Made by a program: the position numbers and the translations under genes. A stretch of 64,000 bases of DNA, from assembly GCA_019752575.1 (NCBI GenBank), contig JAIELW010000001.1, forward strand, positions 372,001 through 436,000, in the 5' to 3' direction. The DNA is from Xanthobacteraceae bacterium. Its GTDB lineage: Bacteria > Pseudomonadota > Alphaproteobacteria > Rhizobiales > Xanthobacteraceae. The notes under the pieces were generated by a model, which did no database searches, was not told the origin of the DNA, and worked only from the letters and a program-made list of their open reading frames with translations. Within the stretch, counting starts at the first letter, position 1. Every line of letters starts with the position of its first letter. Of the stretch, positions 52,985 through 62,631 are shown piece after piece.

Positions 52985-54082
52985 TCACCCTCTCGCTCGC
53001 GCGAGACGCTGCACGGCCAGTCGAAGCAATCCGGCGAGGCCGGACGGCATGATGTAGATGAGCAGAATGAGGAAGACGCCATAGACCGTGCCGGTCAGGC
53101 CCTTCGCGCTCTGCTCACCGATTGACGGAAAGAACGGAATGACTTTGCGGATCAGATCGAAGAACGCCGCAAGGCCGAAAGCGATGTGTTCGGCGATATT
53201 CGGTACGAACAGAATAAAGAGACCGCCGAGGAACGCGCCCGGAATCCAGCCGACCCCGCCGACAACCATGCCGACGAAGATCGCGACCGCGAGCGTGATC
53301 TGGAAACTATCGGGCGCCACGAAAGCGATGAGCATTGCGCTCAGCGCGCCCGCGACGCCTGTGAAGAGCGCGCTCACGCCGAAGGTGAGGGTCTTGAACA
53401 GCGAAAGATCGATGCCGGTAACTTTCGCGGCGATCTGGTTGTCGCGGATCGCTTTCATCGCGCGGCCCGAGCGGCTGTTCACGAGACTGAAGGCGATGAA
53501 GAACATCAGGATTGTGACCGCGAAGGTGACGTAGAAGGTCCATTGATCCTGATCGAACGGCAGGCCGAACGGCGCTTCGGGCTTGAGATGAAAGAGCGCC
53601 AGACCCTGCACGCCGCCGGTCAGATGTTCGACCGGCTTGAATTTCAGGATCTGCGGCGTCGCGATCGCGAGCGCGAAAGTCGCAAGCGCGAGATAGATGC
53701 CTTCAAGGCGGAGTGCGGGTAGCCCGAACAAGAAACCAAACACGAAGCAGACCGCCGCGGCGATAGGGATCGTGAGATAAAACGGAATGTCCCATTGCGT
53801 CATCATGACGGCCGAGACGTAGGCGCCGATGGCGTAGAAGGCGCTGTGGCCCAGCGAAAACTGACCGTTGAAGCCGGTGAGAAGGTTTAATCCTGCGATT
53901 GCGATCGCGTAGATCAAGAGCTGCGAGATTTGGAAAGTAAACACTCCCGACGCCCAAAGCGGGAAGATTGCGCCGATAATCAAGATGAAAATAAAACCGG
54001 CGACTTTCCAGTTCTGCGCGAGCGTAATCACTGTCGCGCCGATGGCGGCGATGATCGTGGTGATAGGCGAAGTGGTTTTCAT
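52985..54082 (-). CDS. livM: Liv-type ABC transporter permease LivM
   Basis: Permease of 365 residues with about ten membrane segments. Contains 'GLNLLTGFNGQFSLGHSAFYAIGAY' and the cytoplasmic coupling loop 'SRSGRAMKAIRDNQIAAKVTGIDLSLFK', both diagnostic of LivM. It pairs with LivH to form the channel. Lies 4 bases downstream of livH and 26 bases before livK. Confidence 0.94.
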   Translation of the reverse strand: MKTTSPITTIIAAIGATVITLAQNWKVAGFIFILIIGAIFPLWASGVFTFQISQLLIYAIAIAGLNLLTGFNGQFSLGHSAFYAIGAYVSAVMMTQWDIPFYLTIPIAAAVCFVFGFLFGLPALRLEGIYLALATFALAIATPQILKFKPVEHLTGGVQGLALFHLKPEAPFGLPFDQDQWTFYVTFAVTILMFFIAFSLVNSRSGRAMKAIRDNQIAAKVTGIDLSLFKTLTFGVSALFTGVAGALSAMLIAFVAPDSFQITLAVAIFVGMVVGGVGWIPGAFLGGLFILFVPNIAEHIAFGLAAFFDLIRKVIPFFPSIGEQSAKGLTGTVYGVFLILLIYIMPSGLAGLLRLAVQRLARARG

Positions 54083-54086
54083 CGGA

Positions 54087-54962
54087 CTACACCCGGTTCA
54101 CGATCTTGCGGCCGAAGAGGCCGTTCGGTTTCAAGGTCAGCACGAGAATAATGAGCGCCAGCGCAATCGAGAGTTTCATCTCGGCGCCGAAATGCGGCAC
54201 GAAGGATGCGAGATTCTCGATCACGCCGACCGCGAAACCGCCAAAGACCGCGCCGCCGGGGCTCGTCAAGCCCCCGACCACTGCGCCGGCAAAGCCGTAC
54301 AACAGGATCGTCACCATCATGTTCGGCTCGAGGAATACGACTGGAGCGATCATGATGCCCGCGACCGCGCCGATCGCCGCCGCCATGCCCCAGCCGAGCG
54401 CATTCATAAAACCCACGCGAATGCCGACGAGACGCGCCGAGTCGGGATTTGCCGAGGCCGCGCGCATCGCAAGGCCAACGCGCGTGTAGCGGAAGAAGAG
54501 ATAAAGGAACCCCAGCATAATGCCGGTCACTGCGATCATGCCGGCGCCATGCGCGCTCAAGAGACCTTCGCCGAGCACGGACTTCGTGCCGAACGGCGTC
54601 GGAAACGGCTTGATCGTGAATTCCCAGATGAAGCCGGCCATCGAGTTGATGATCGCGAACAGCGCGATGAAGATCACGATGTGGCTCAGAACCGGCGCGT
54701 TATGCACCGGCTTGAAGACGGCGCGCTCGATCACGTAGCCGAGCACGAACGAGATCGCGATGGTGATGAAGAACGCGCCCCAATAGGGCATGCCCCACTG
54801 CATCAACTGCCACGCGATGTAGGTCGAGAACATCGCCATCTCGCCTTGCGCGAAGTTCAGGTGATCGATGGCCTGGTAGATCATGACGATGGAAAGCGCG
54901 ATGCAGGCATAGATCGCGCCAGTGGCGAGGCCGCCGATGATCTGTTGTACGACTTGTTCCAT
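54087..54962 (-). CDS. livH: Liv-type ABC transporter permease LivH
   Basis: Permease of 291 residues with about eight membrane segments. 'QQIIGGLATGAIYACIALSIVMIYQAIDHLNFAQGEMAMF' (in part) is the LivH start, 'TRVGLAMRAASANPDSARLVGIRV' the coupling loop, and 'GGLTSPGGAVFGGFAVGVIENLA' the late conserved region. Lies 9 bases after livF. Confidence 0.94.
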   Translation of the reverse strand: MEQVVQQIIGGLATGAIYACIALSIVMIYQAIDHLNFAQGEMAMFSTYIAWQLMQWGMPYWGAFFITIAISFVLGYVIERAVFKPVHNAPVLSHIVIFIALFAIINSMAGFIWEFTIKPFPTPFGTKSVLGEGLLSAHGAGMIAVTGIMLGFLYLFFRYTRVGLAMRAASANPDSARLVGIRVGFMNALGWGMAAAIGAVAGIMIAPVVFLEPNMMVTILLYGFAGAVVGGLTSPGGAVFGGFAVGVIENLASFVPHFGAEMKLSIALALIILVLTLKPNGLFGRKIVNRV

Positions 54963-54971
54963 CGTTCTTCC

Positions 54972-55685
54972 TCAGTAACCGAGATAAGCGCGCCGGATGT
55001 TTTCATCCTGGCTGAGTTCTTTGGCGGGACCCGACATCACGACACGTCCGGTTTCCAGTAGGTAAGCGTGATCGGCTAGCTCGAGCGCGAGCGAGGCGTT
55101 CTGCTCGACCAGGAACATCGAGACTTTTTCTTTCTCGTTGAGCCTGCGGAGAATCGAGAACATTTCTTGCACGATCAGCGGCGCGAGACCGAAGGAGGGT
55201 TCGTCGAGCAGCATAACCTTCGGCCGCAACATCAGCGCACGGCCGATCGCGAGCATCTGCTGCTCGCCGCCGGAAAGCGTGCCGGCCTGCTGGCGGAAAC
55301 GCTCTTTCAGACGCGGAAAATAGGTAAAGACGAGATCGATGTCGGATGCGATCTGCCCAGCGGGTTGCGTGATGCCCCCGAGCTGGAGATTTTCCTCGAC
55401 CGTCTGGCGGACAAACGTGCCGCGGCCCTCCGGCACGTGCGCAACACCGAGACGGACGATGTCGGCAGTGTCCTTGCTCGAGATCAGCTTGCCGTCGAAG
55501 CGAATTTCACCGCCGGTTTTCACCATGCCGGAAAGCGCGCGCAGCGTCGTGGTTTTTCCGGCACCGTTCGCGCCTAAAAGCGTCGTGATGCCGCCTTTCT
55601 GCATGTCGAAGTTGAGATCGTAGAGAATCTGCGTCGGGCCATAGAAGGCGCGGAGATTCTTCGCGCTAAGAAGCGGCGTGCTCAT
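54972..55685 (-). CDS. livF: Liv-type ABC transporter ATP-binding protein LivF
   Basis: ATPase of 237 residues, the usual LivF length. Walker A GANGAGKT is at about 38-45, signature LSGGEQQ near 137-143 and Walker B 'VMLLDEPSFGLAP' near 158. Unlike the LivG at 654, all motifs are canonical. The start overlaps the livG stop by 4 bases (ATGA). Confidence 0.94.
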   Translation of the reverse strand: MSTPLLSAKNLRAFYGPTQILYDLNFDMQKGGITTLLGANGAGKTTTLRALSGMVKTGGEIRFDGKLISSKDTADIVRLGVAHVPEGRGTFVRQTVEENLQLGGITQPAGQIASDIDLVFTYFPRLKERFRQQAGTLSGGEQQMLAIGRALMLRPKVMLLDEPSFGLAPLIVQEMFSILRRLNEKEKVSMFLVEQNASLALELADHAYLLETGRVVMSGPAKELSQDENIRRAYLGY

Positions 55686-56512
55686 TTCTTGCCGCTCCCG
55701 AGATAAGCGCGGATCACTTCCGGGTCCTTCTGCACTTCGGCCGGCGTGCCTTCACTGATCTTCTTGCCGAAATCGAGCGCCACGACCTTGTCGGAGATCG
55801 ACATCACAAGGCTCATGTGATGCTCGACGAGCAACACGGTGACGCCGCGCTCGTCCCTGATCTGTTTGATGAGATCGCCGAGTTCGCCGACGTCGTTGTG
55901 GTTGAGACCCGCGGCCGGCTCGTCCAGCAAAAGCAGCGTCGGCTTCGCCGCCAGCGCGCGGGCTAGCTCGACCCGCTTCTGCGTACCGATCGGAAGGCCG
56001 GACACCAGCGTGTCCGCGACCTTGCGCAGTTCCAGATAATCGACGATCGCGCGCGCCTGCGCGTCGATGTCGCGCTCCTGCCGCTTCACCCAGGGCAGAC
56101 GGAGGGAGTCGCTGAAATAGTCGCTCTTCGTGACCGGATGAAATCCGACCTTGATGTTGTCGAGCACGGTCATGTTCTTGAACAGCGCGAGATTCTGGAA
56201 GGTGCGCGCGATGCCTAGGCCCGCGATGTGATGCGGCGCGAGTTTCAGGATCGATTTTCCGTGGAAGGCGATGTCGCCGGAATTCGGCGTGTAAAGCCGG
56301 CTCAGGCAATTGAACATCGTGGTCTTGCCCGCGCCGTTCGGCCCGATCAGGCCGAGAATCGTGCCGTCGTCCTGCTCGAAGGAGATGCCGTCGAGCGCGA
56401 TGATGCCGCCGAAGCGGACGCCGACATTCTGCACCGACAGGATCTGGCGGGACGATTTCGATCTTTGTGCTGCGCCTGACGCCGAAGTCCCGGCTACACG
56501 CATGTCCATCAT
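55682..56512 (-). CDS. livG: Liv-type ABC transporter ATP-binding protein LivG
   Basis: ATPase of 276 residues. The first 25 residues, rich in Ser and Arg, are extra compared with typical LivG. A start at the internal Met4 (56503) is as likely, since no clear ribosome site marks either. Walker A GPNGAGKT is near 57-64. The signature position reads 'LPIGTQKRVELARAL', the usual variant for this subfamily, Walker B is 'LLLLDEPAAGLNH', and 'LLVEHHMSLVM' is the H-loop. First structural gene of livGFHMK, 73 bases after the IclR gene on the same strand. Confidence 0.92.
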   Translation of the reverse strand: MMDMRVAGTSASGAAQRSKSSRQILSVQNVGVRFGGIIALDGISFEQDDGTILGLIGPNGAGKTTMFNCLSRLYTPNSGDIAFHGKSILKLAPHHIAGLGIARTFQNLALFKNMTVLDNIKVGFHPVTKSDYFSDSLRLPWVKRQERDIDAQARAIVDYLELRKVADTLVSGLPIGTQKRVELARALAAKPTLLLLDEPAAGLNHNDVGELGDLIKQIRDERGVTVLLVEHHMSLVMSISDKVVALDFGKKISEGTPAEVQKDPEVIRAYLGSGKK

Positions 56513-56585
56513 CGCATATGAAAGCGATGATGCAGTTCTTCCTTACTGCCCACGTTGCCTTCCCCTGGCTAAAGCGTTTCTTCCC

Positions 56586-57410
56586 TTAACCGCCGCTTAA
56601 TGCGGCTTCTATGTTCTTTGCGAGATTAACGAGACGCGGCCCGATCTCCCCTTCGAGCTTCTCCCGCGATGTCTGGTAGACGTTGGCGCCGCAATTAAAC
56701 GCGTAGACGCCGGATTCGTCCGGCGGAATCAGCGGCACGCCGACGGCGTAAACGTCTTTTTCCCATTCGCCGAACGAGGTCGTGAAGCCGCGCTCGGCGA
56801 GATCGCGGATCGCTTTTTCGATGCCGGCCTTCACTTCATTCCAGTTCTCGGCGGCATGGCGCTTGATGTGACCCATAAGCCAGTCGCGCTCGTCTTCCGG
56901 CAATGCGGCGACGAGCGCGCGGCCCATCGCCGTGGTCCCGATCGGAATACGCGAGCCGAGATTGAGACGCAGCAGACCGTCGGATTTCGAGCGGCAATGC
57001 TCGATGTAAATGAGATGCATGCGGTCGCGGCTGCCGAGCGCGACCGACGCGCCTGCGTAATTCGCGAATTCCTGCATCTGCTTGCGCGCGACCTGGCGGA
57101 TGCGCAGGTTCGCGAGCGTCGAGTAGCCGATCGAGAGCGCCGCCGGCGCGAGCGAATACTTACCCAGCCGCTCGACATGCGTGAGGTAGCCGAGTTTCGT
57201 CAGCGTATAGGTCAGCCGCGAGATCGTGGTCTTCGGCAGACCGGTGCGTTCGGCGATTTCGTTGTTGCCGAGGAGCCATTCGCCCGGCGTGAAAGCGCGA
57301 AGCACGTCAAGACCGCGCGCCAGCGCCACTACAAACTTGCGGTCGTTACCCTCGTCGAGTTCGGAGAACTGACTGTCGGTACGTTTTACCGCTGCACCCG
57401 GACTATGCAC
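56586..57410 (-). CDS. IclR-family transcriptional regulator
   Basis: Regulator of about 274 residues. The start is taken as GTG 57410, since a longer frame from 57494 would place coding sequence across the palindrome that is the likely operator. Winged helix-turn-helix at about 30-88 ('ALARGLDVLRAF', 'NEIAERTGLPKTTISRLTYTL'). The effector domain follows with 'LGSRIPIGTTAMGRALVAALPEDE' and a C-terminal 'SGVYAFNCGANVY' in place of the more common AINV..P. It lies between livG and the divergent pim-like operon, so it probably controls both in response to a pathway acid or CoA ester. Confidence 0.88.
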   Translation of the reverse strand: MHSPGAAVKRTDSQFSELDEGNDRKFVVALARGLDVLRAFTPGEWLLGNNEIAERTGLPKTTISRLTYTLTKLGYLTHVERLGKYSLAPAALSIGYSTLANLRIRQVARKQMQEFANYAGASVALGSRDRMHLIYIEHCRSKSDGLLRLNLGSRIPIGTTAMGRALVAALPEDERDWLMGHIKRHAAENWNEVKAGIEKAIRDLAERGFTTSFGEWEKDVYAVGVPLIPPDESGVYAFNCGANVYQTSREKLEGEIGPRLVNLAKNIEAALSGG

Positions 57411-57496
57411 GCCTAAGCCCCTGCTCTTATGCGCGAACTTTTGTTGACTTGGATCGCACCACTTTCTAGCTTTCGCGTCAAGAATGCAGAACAATG

Positions 57497-57511
57497 TTCC
57501 GCTAAGCGGAA
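57497..57511. promoter_or_regulatory. Perfect 15-bp palindrome (candidate IclR operator)
   Basis: TTCCGCTAAGCGGAA, symmetric about its central base, in the gap between iclR and pimF. It lies 102 bp before the pimF start and 86 bp before the chosen iclR start. IclR-family regulators commonly bind TTCCGC-type palindromes like this (family knowledge). Confidence 0.65.
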
Positions 57512-57613
57512 TTGCCCTTTGGACGCTGCAAGAGTGACTTGAGTGGGGAACGGCTCGCCGCGCAGCAAAAATCCGCTACGCTTCGGCCAAGAGGAAACGC
57601 CAAGGAAAATAAA

Positions 57614-59716
57614 GTGAGCGAACCCGTTACGCTGCGCCGCGAAGGCGCGATAGCCGTTATTACCGTCAACAATCCGCCCGTGAACGCGCTGAAGCAAGCC
57701 GTGCGCGCGGGCTTGCAAAAACTTTTTAAGGAAGCGGATGCGGATGCGAACGTGCAGGCGATCGTGCTCACCTGCGCGGGCCGCACTTTCATCGCGGGCG
57801 CGGACATCACCGAGTTCGGCAAGCCGCCGATGGCGCCGAGCCTGATCGAAGCGATCACCGATATCGATAATGTGTCGAAGCCGACCGTTGCCGCGATCCA
57901 CGGCACCGCGCTCGGCGGCGGCCTCGAAGTCGCGCTCGGCTGCAATTATCGCGTGGCGAGCAAGGACGCGAAGCTCGGGCTTCCCGAAATCAAGCTCGGA
58001 CTTATTCCCGGTGCCGGCGGCACGCAGCGCCTGCCGCGCCTGATCGGAATCGAGAAAGCATTGCCGGTCATTTTGAGCGGCAATCCGGTTTCGGCTTCGC
58101 AGGCGCTCAAGGACGGCTTGGTCGACGAAATCGTCGAAGGCGACCTGACCGCTGGCGCAATCGCTTTTGCGAAGAAAGCCGTCGCGGAAAAGAAGCCGCT
58201 GAAACGCGCGAGCAAGATGGACGAAAAACTCGCGGCGATTCGCGCCAATCCAGATTCATATAATGAGATCGCAGCGAAGGCCGTCGGCCGCAACAAGGGC
58301 CTGAAAGCGCCGATGGCCGCGGTCGAGGCCGTCAAATGGACGCTCGACGTTCCCTTCGAGGAGGCGATCAAGCGCGAGCGCAACAAGTTCATCGAGCTGC
58401 TCGTGACCGACGAATCGAAATCGCAGCGCCATGCGTTCTTCGCCGAGCGCGAAGCGACCAAGGTCCTCGACATGCCCGCCGACACCAAGGCGCGCGAGGT
58501 AAAGCGGGCCGCCGTGATCGGTGGCGGCACCATGGGCGGCGGCATTGCGATGTGTTTCGCGAACGCCGGGATTCCGGTGACGTTAATCGAGACCACCGAC
58601 GAATTCCTGAAGAACGGCCTCGCCAAGATCAAAACGAACTACGAGAACACGGCGAAGCGCGGCGGCATGTCTGAAGCCGATGTCGAAAAGCGTTTGAGCC
58701 TGATCGAGGGCGCCGTCGGCCTGGAAGCCGCGAAAGACGCGGACATGGTGATCGAAGCCGTGTTCGAGGAAATGGGCCTGAAGAAAGAAATCTTCGGCAA
58801 GTTAGATGCGATCACGAAGAAGGGCGCGATCCTCGCCACCAATACCTCGACGCTGGACGTGAACGAGATCGCGAATTCGACCTCGCGGCCGCAAGACGTG
58901 ATCGGCATGCACTTCTTCAGTCCCGCGAACATTATGAAACTCTTGGAGATCGTCCGCGGCGAGAAGTCGGCGTTCGACGCGCTGCAGACCGCGATCACCG
59001 TCGGCCGCAAGATCGCAAAGGTGCCGGTGGTCGTCGGCGTTTGCTACGGCTTCGTCGGCAATCGCATGCTGCATCGCCGCGGCGTGCAGGCGGATCGCCT
59101 CGTGCTCGAAGGCGCGCTGCCGCAGGAAGTAGATGGCGCAACCACCGAATTCGGTTTCCCGATGGGCCCGTTTGCGATGGGCGATCTTGCCGGCATCGAT
59201 GTCGGCTGGCGTATCCGCCGCGCGCGCGGCGAGAGGAACGAAGTCGCCGATACGCTCGCGGAAGCCGGACGCTTCGGCCAGAAGACCGGCAAGGGCTACT
59301 ATATCTATGAGAAGGGCTCGCGGACCCCGATCCCGGATCCGGAAGTTGAGAAGATCATTCTCGATGCTAGCGCGAAGAAGGGCATCGCGCGCCGTCCGAT
59401 CTCGAAGCAGGAAATCATCGAGCGCACGGTTTATCCGATGATCAACGAAGGCGCGCGCATCCTCGAAGAGGGGATCGCCTCGCGTCCCGGCGATATCGAT
59501 GTGATCTGGCTCTATGGCTATGGCTGGCCGGTGTGGCGCGGCGGCCCGATGCATTACGCCGACACCGTCGGCCTGAAGCATGTGCGTGATCGTCTCGCGC
59601 ATTACGCGAAGGGGTCAGGCGACAAGACGCTGGAGCCCGCGAAACTCTTGGAGCGGCTCGCCAACGAAGGCAAAACTTTCGCCTCGCTCGCCAACGAGAT
59701 GAAGAAGGCGTCATGA
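57614..59716 (+). CDS. pimF: Enoyl-CoA hydratase / 3-hydroxyacyl-CoA dehydrogenase fusion (PimF-like)
   Basis: Bifunctional beta-oxidation enzyme, 700 residues from GTG 57614 with AAGGAAA upstream; an ATG at 57512 is in frame but lies just past the operator. Crotonase part at 1-190 with 'FIAGADITEFG', Glu105 ('GTALGGGLE') and Glu125 ('LGLPE'). The NAD-binding dehydrogenase starts at 300 with GGGTMGGG (303-310), with 'GMHFFSPANIMKLLEIVRG' as the His-containing catalytic strand. Two C-terminal helical domains follow, the last with 'GYGWPVWRGGPMHYAD'. It performs hydration and oxidation steps. The order F-A-B-C-D matches the Rhodopseudomonas palustris pim operon for pimelate and other dicarboxylic or fatty acids. 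Confidence 0.9.
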   Translation: MSEPVTLRREGAIAVITVNNPPVNALKQAVRAGLQKLFKEADADANVQAIVLTCAGRTFIAGADITEFGKPPMAPSLIEAITDIDNVSKPTVAAIHGTALGGGLEVALGCNYRVASKDAKLGLPEIKLGLIPGAGGTQRLPRLIGIEKALPVILSGNPVSASQALKDGLVDEIVEGDLTAGAIAFAKKAVAEKKPLKRASKMDEKLAAIRANPDSYNEIAAKAVGRNKGLKAPMAAVEAVKWTLDVPFEEAIKRERNKFIELLVTDESKSQRHAFFAEREATKVLDMPADTKAREVKRAAVIGGGTMGGGIAMCFANAGIPVTLIETTDEFLKNGLAKIKTNYENTAKRGGMSEADVEKRLSLIEGAVGLEAAKDADMVIEAVFEEMGLKKEIFGKLDAITKKGAILATNTSTLDVNEIANSTSRPQDVIGMHFFSPANIMKLLEIVRGEKSAFDALQTAITVGRKIAKVPVVVGVCYGFVGNRMLHRRGVQADRLVLEGALPQEVDGATTEFGFPMGPFAMGDLAGIDVGWRIRRARGERNEVADTLAEAGRFGQKTGKGYYIYEKGSRTPIPDPEVEKIILDASAKKGIARRPISKQEIIERTVYPMINEGARILEEGIASRPGDIDVIWLYGYGWPVWRGGPMHYADTVGLKHVRDRLAHYAKGSGDKTLEPAKLLERLANEGKTFASLANEMKKAS

Positions 59717-61425
59717 TCTACAGCCGCCCCTATCCTTGGGAGAAATCTTATCCCGCTGGTGTCGACTGGGCGGCGCCGGTCCGCGCCGGTACGGTCAATG
59801 AATTGTTTGATCGCGCCGTCGCGAACTATCCCGACAGCTACGCGATCGAATATCGCGACAAGCGCACGACATACAAGGCACTCGGCGATCTCGTTTCGCG
59901 CGCGGCGGCGGGATTGATTTCGCTCGGCGTGAAGCCGGGGACGGCGGTCGGCCTCTATCTGCCGAACACGCCGGTACACCCGATCCTGTTCTTCGCGGTG
60001 CTGAAAGCGGGCGGCCGTGTCGTGCACATGTCGCCGTTAGACGCCGAGCGCGAACTTGCGCACAAGCTGAAAGACTCCGGCGCGCGGATCATGGTGACGA
60101 CGAATTTTCCGGGAATGGTCACCCGCGCCCTGAAACTCGATGCCGAAGGCCTGCTGGATCACCTGATTGTCGGCGATGACGCCGAATTCGGCGCAGCACC
60201 AATACAATATGATCCGATTCCGGCAAACGGCCGCTCGATCACGCTGAAGAGTTTGCTCTCTCTCGCCTCGCCTCCGGCAAAATGGCCGACCGTGAATGAG
60301 AACGACATCGCGCTGCTGCAATACACCGGCGGCACCACCGGATTGCCGAAAGGCGCGATGATCCTGCATCGCAATCTGACTTCGACGAATTCGATTTATC
60401 GCAACTGGGCGGCGGCGCAGCGCGAACTGAAATCCGGCGAGAAGGTCATTATCGTTCTCCCGCTTTTTCATATTTACGCGCTGAGCTCGGTCTTCTTGCG
60501 TGCGATCGACCAGGGCAATGAGTGCATGCTCCGCCCGCGCTTCGATGTCGAAACCACGTTCCGCGACATCGAAGAGAAGAAGGCGAATTATTTTCCCGCC
60601 GTACCGACGATCTGGATCGCGCTTACTTCCACGCCGGGTTTGGAGAAGCGTGATCTGTCGTCGCTTTCGATGTGCGCGTCCGGCGGCGCGCCGTTGCCGG
60701 TCGAAGTGTTCGACCGCTTCAAGAAGCTCACCGGCATTTCGCTGCGCGGCGGCTGGGGCATGACGGAGACCGCGCCGGCCGGCACCAACCTCCCCTATGA
60801 CGGCGACGTGCCGCCGGGCACCATCGGTCTGCCGCTGCCGGGACTCGTGATGGATATCGTCGCGCTCGACGATCCGACGCGAATTTTGCCGTTCGGCGAA
60901 ACCGGCGAGATGCGGATCAAGGGTCCGAATGTTTTCGCAGGCTACTGGAACAAGCCGGAAGAAACCAAAGCCGCCTTTGTCGATGACGGGTATTTCCTCA
61001 CCGGCGACATCGGCTACATGGACGAGAACGGCTGGCTGTTCCTGGTCGACCGCAAGAAGGACATGATCATCTCAGGCGGCTTCAACGTCTATCCGAGCGT
61101 GATCGAGCATGCGTTGTTCGAGCATCCGGACGTCGAGGGTGTAATCGTAATCGGCGTGCCGGACGACTATCGCGGCGAGGCCGCCAAGGCTTTCATCAAG
61201 ATGAGAAAGGGTGCAACGCCGCTCACCCTTGAAGCCGTTAGGGAATTTCTCGCCGACAAGGTCGGCAAGCACGAAATGCCGGCTAGCGTTGAAATTCGCG
61301 ACGCGCTTCCGATGACATCGGTGGGCAAGCTTTCGAAGAAAGAGCTTGTCGAGGAAGAGCGCCGCAAATACCAAGCTATGAAGCAACAAAATCCGTCCGT
61401 CAGTGCGGACGCAAGCAAACAGTGA
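59713..61425 (+). CDS. pimA: Acyl-CoA ligase (PimA-like)
   Basis: AMP-forming acyl-CoA ligase, 570 residues. ATP-binding 'LLQYTGGTTGLPKGAMI' near 200, 'GGWGMTETAPAGTNLP' near 350, hinge and adenylation motif 'YFLTGDIGYMDENGWLFLVDRKKDMIISGGFNVYP', and a C-terminal catalytic Lys in 'TSVGKLSKKEL'. It activates the free acid to its CoA ester, the entry step of the operon's pathway. Overlaps pimF by ATGA. Chain or dicarboxylate preference cannot be read from sequence. Confidence 0.9.
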   Translation: MIYSRPYPWEKSYPAGVDWAAPVRAGTVNELFDRAVANYPDSYAIEYRDKRTTYKALGDLVSRAAAGLISLGVKPGTAVGLYLPNTPVHPILFFAVLKAGGRVVHMSPLDAERELAHKLKDSGARIMVTTNFPGMVTRALKLDAEGLLDHLIVGDDAEFGAAPIQYDPIPANGRSITLKSLLSLASPPAKWPTVNENDIALLQYTGGTTGLPKGAMILHRNLTSTNSIYRNWAAAQRELKSGEKVIIVLPLFHIYALSSVFLRAIDQGNECMLRPRFDVETTFRDIEEKKANYFPAVPTIWIALTSTPGLEKRDLSSLSMCASGGAPLPVEVFDRFKKLTGISLRGGWGMTETAPAGTNLPYDGDVPPGTIGLPLPGLVMDIVALDDPTRILPFGETGEMRIKGPNVFAGYWNKPEETKAAFVDDGYFLTGDIGYMDENGWLFLVDRKKDMIISGGFNVYPSVIEHALFEHPDVEGVIVIGVPDDYRGEAAKAFIKMRKGATPLTLEAVREFLADKVGKHEMPASVEIRDALPMTSVGKLSKKELVEEERRKYQAMKQQNPSVSADASKQ

Positions 61426-61434
61426 GGAAGTAAA

Positions 61435-62616
61435 ATGCGCGAGGCCGTCATCGTTTCCACCGCCCGCACCCCGATCGGCAAGGCCTATCGCGGCGCTTTC
61501 AACAACACCGAAGGCGCGACCCTGTACGGTCACGCCATCGAACATGCCGTGAAGCGGGCCGGCATCGACGGCGCCGAAGTCGAGGATGTGGTGATGGGCA
61601 CCGCGCTCCAGCAGGGCACGACCGGCGGCAACATCGCGCGCAAGTCGCTGTTGCGCGCGGGACTTCCGGTATCGGTCGCCGGCACCACGATCGACCGTCA
61701 ATGCGCTTCGGGCTTGCAGGCGATTGCGCTTGCTGCGCGCTCGGTGATTTTCGACGGCGTCGAGATCGCGGTCGGCGGCGGCGGCGAATCGATCAGCTTA
61801 GTTCAGAACGAGCACATGAATATGTTTCACGCGGTCGATCCCGAACTGAAGAAAATAAAGGGCGACGTCTACATGCCGATGCTGGACACCGCCGAAGTCG
61901 TGTCCAAGCGCTACAAGATTTCGCGCGAAGCGCAGGACGAATATTCGCTGGAAAGCCAGCGCCGCACGGCGAGCGCGCAACAGGGCGGACGCTTCAAGGA
62001 AGAAATCGCGCCGATCTCCACCAAGATGGCGCTCGTGGACAAGGCGACCAAGGAAGTCTCCTACAAAGACATCACGCTGTCGCAGGACGAAGGCCCGCGT
62101 CCCGAAACCACGCCGGAAGGTTTGGCTTCTCTGAAGCCGGTGCGCGAAGGCGGCTCGATTACCGCCGGTAACGCGAGCCAGCTTTCGGACGGCGCGAGCG
62201 CGACCGTCATCATGAGCGCCGAGACCGCTGCCAAGAAGGGCCTGAAACCGCTCGGCATTTTCCGTGGCTTCGTCGCAGCCGGCTGCGAGCCGGACGAGAT
62301 GGGGATCGGGCCGGTGTTCGCAATCCCGCGCCTCTTGAAGCGTCACGGCCTCAAGATCGACGACATCGGCATCTGGGAATTGAACGAGGCCTTCGCGGTG
62401 CAAGTGATCTATTGCCGCGACAAGCTCGGCATCGATCCGGAAAAGCTCAACGTCAGTGGCGGCTCCATCGCGGTCGGCCATCCTTACGGCATGACCGGCG
62501 CGCGTCTTACGGGCCATGTGCTGATCGAAGGCAAGCGCCGCAAGGCAAAGTACGGCGTTGTCACGATGTGCGTCGGCGGCGGCATGGGTGCCGCAGGCCT
62601 GTTCGAAATCCAATAA
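61435..62616 (+). CDS. pimB: Acyl-CoA thiolase (PimB-like)
   Basis: Thiolase of 393 residues, standard length. Nucleophile Cys90 is in '[11 protein letters not shown]', with 'NEAFAVQ', 'VGHPYGMTG' (catalytic His) and 'MCVGGGMG' (second Cys). It cleaves 3-ketoacyl-CoA to acetyl-CoA and a shortened acyl-CoA. The ribosome site GAGGAAGT lies in the 9-base gap after pimA. Less similar to the thiolase at 15074 than to the FadA/PimB type. Confidence 0.92.
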   Translation: MREAVIVSTARTPIGKAYRGAFNNTEGATLYGHAIEHAVKRAGIDGAEVEDVVMGTALQQGTTGGNIARKSLLRAGLPVSVAGTTIDRQCASGLQAIALAARSVIFDGVEIAVGGGGESISLVQNEHMNMFHAVDPELKKIKGDVYMPMLDTAEVVSKRYKISREAQDEYSLESQRRTASAQQGGRFKEEIAPISTKMALVDKATKEVSYKDITLSQDEGPRPETTPEGLASLKPVREGGSITAGNASQLSDGASATVIMSAETAAKKGLKPLGIFRGFVAAGCEPDEMGIGPVFAIPRLLKRHGLKIDDIGIWELNEAFAVQVIYCRDKLGIDPEKLNVSGGSIAVGHPYGMTGARLTGHVLIEGKRRKAKYGVVTMCVGGGMGAAGLFEIQ

Positions 62617-62631
62617 CGCGGGAGCGCGGCC

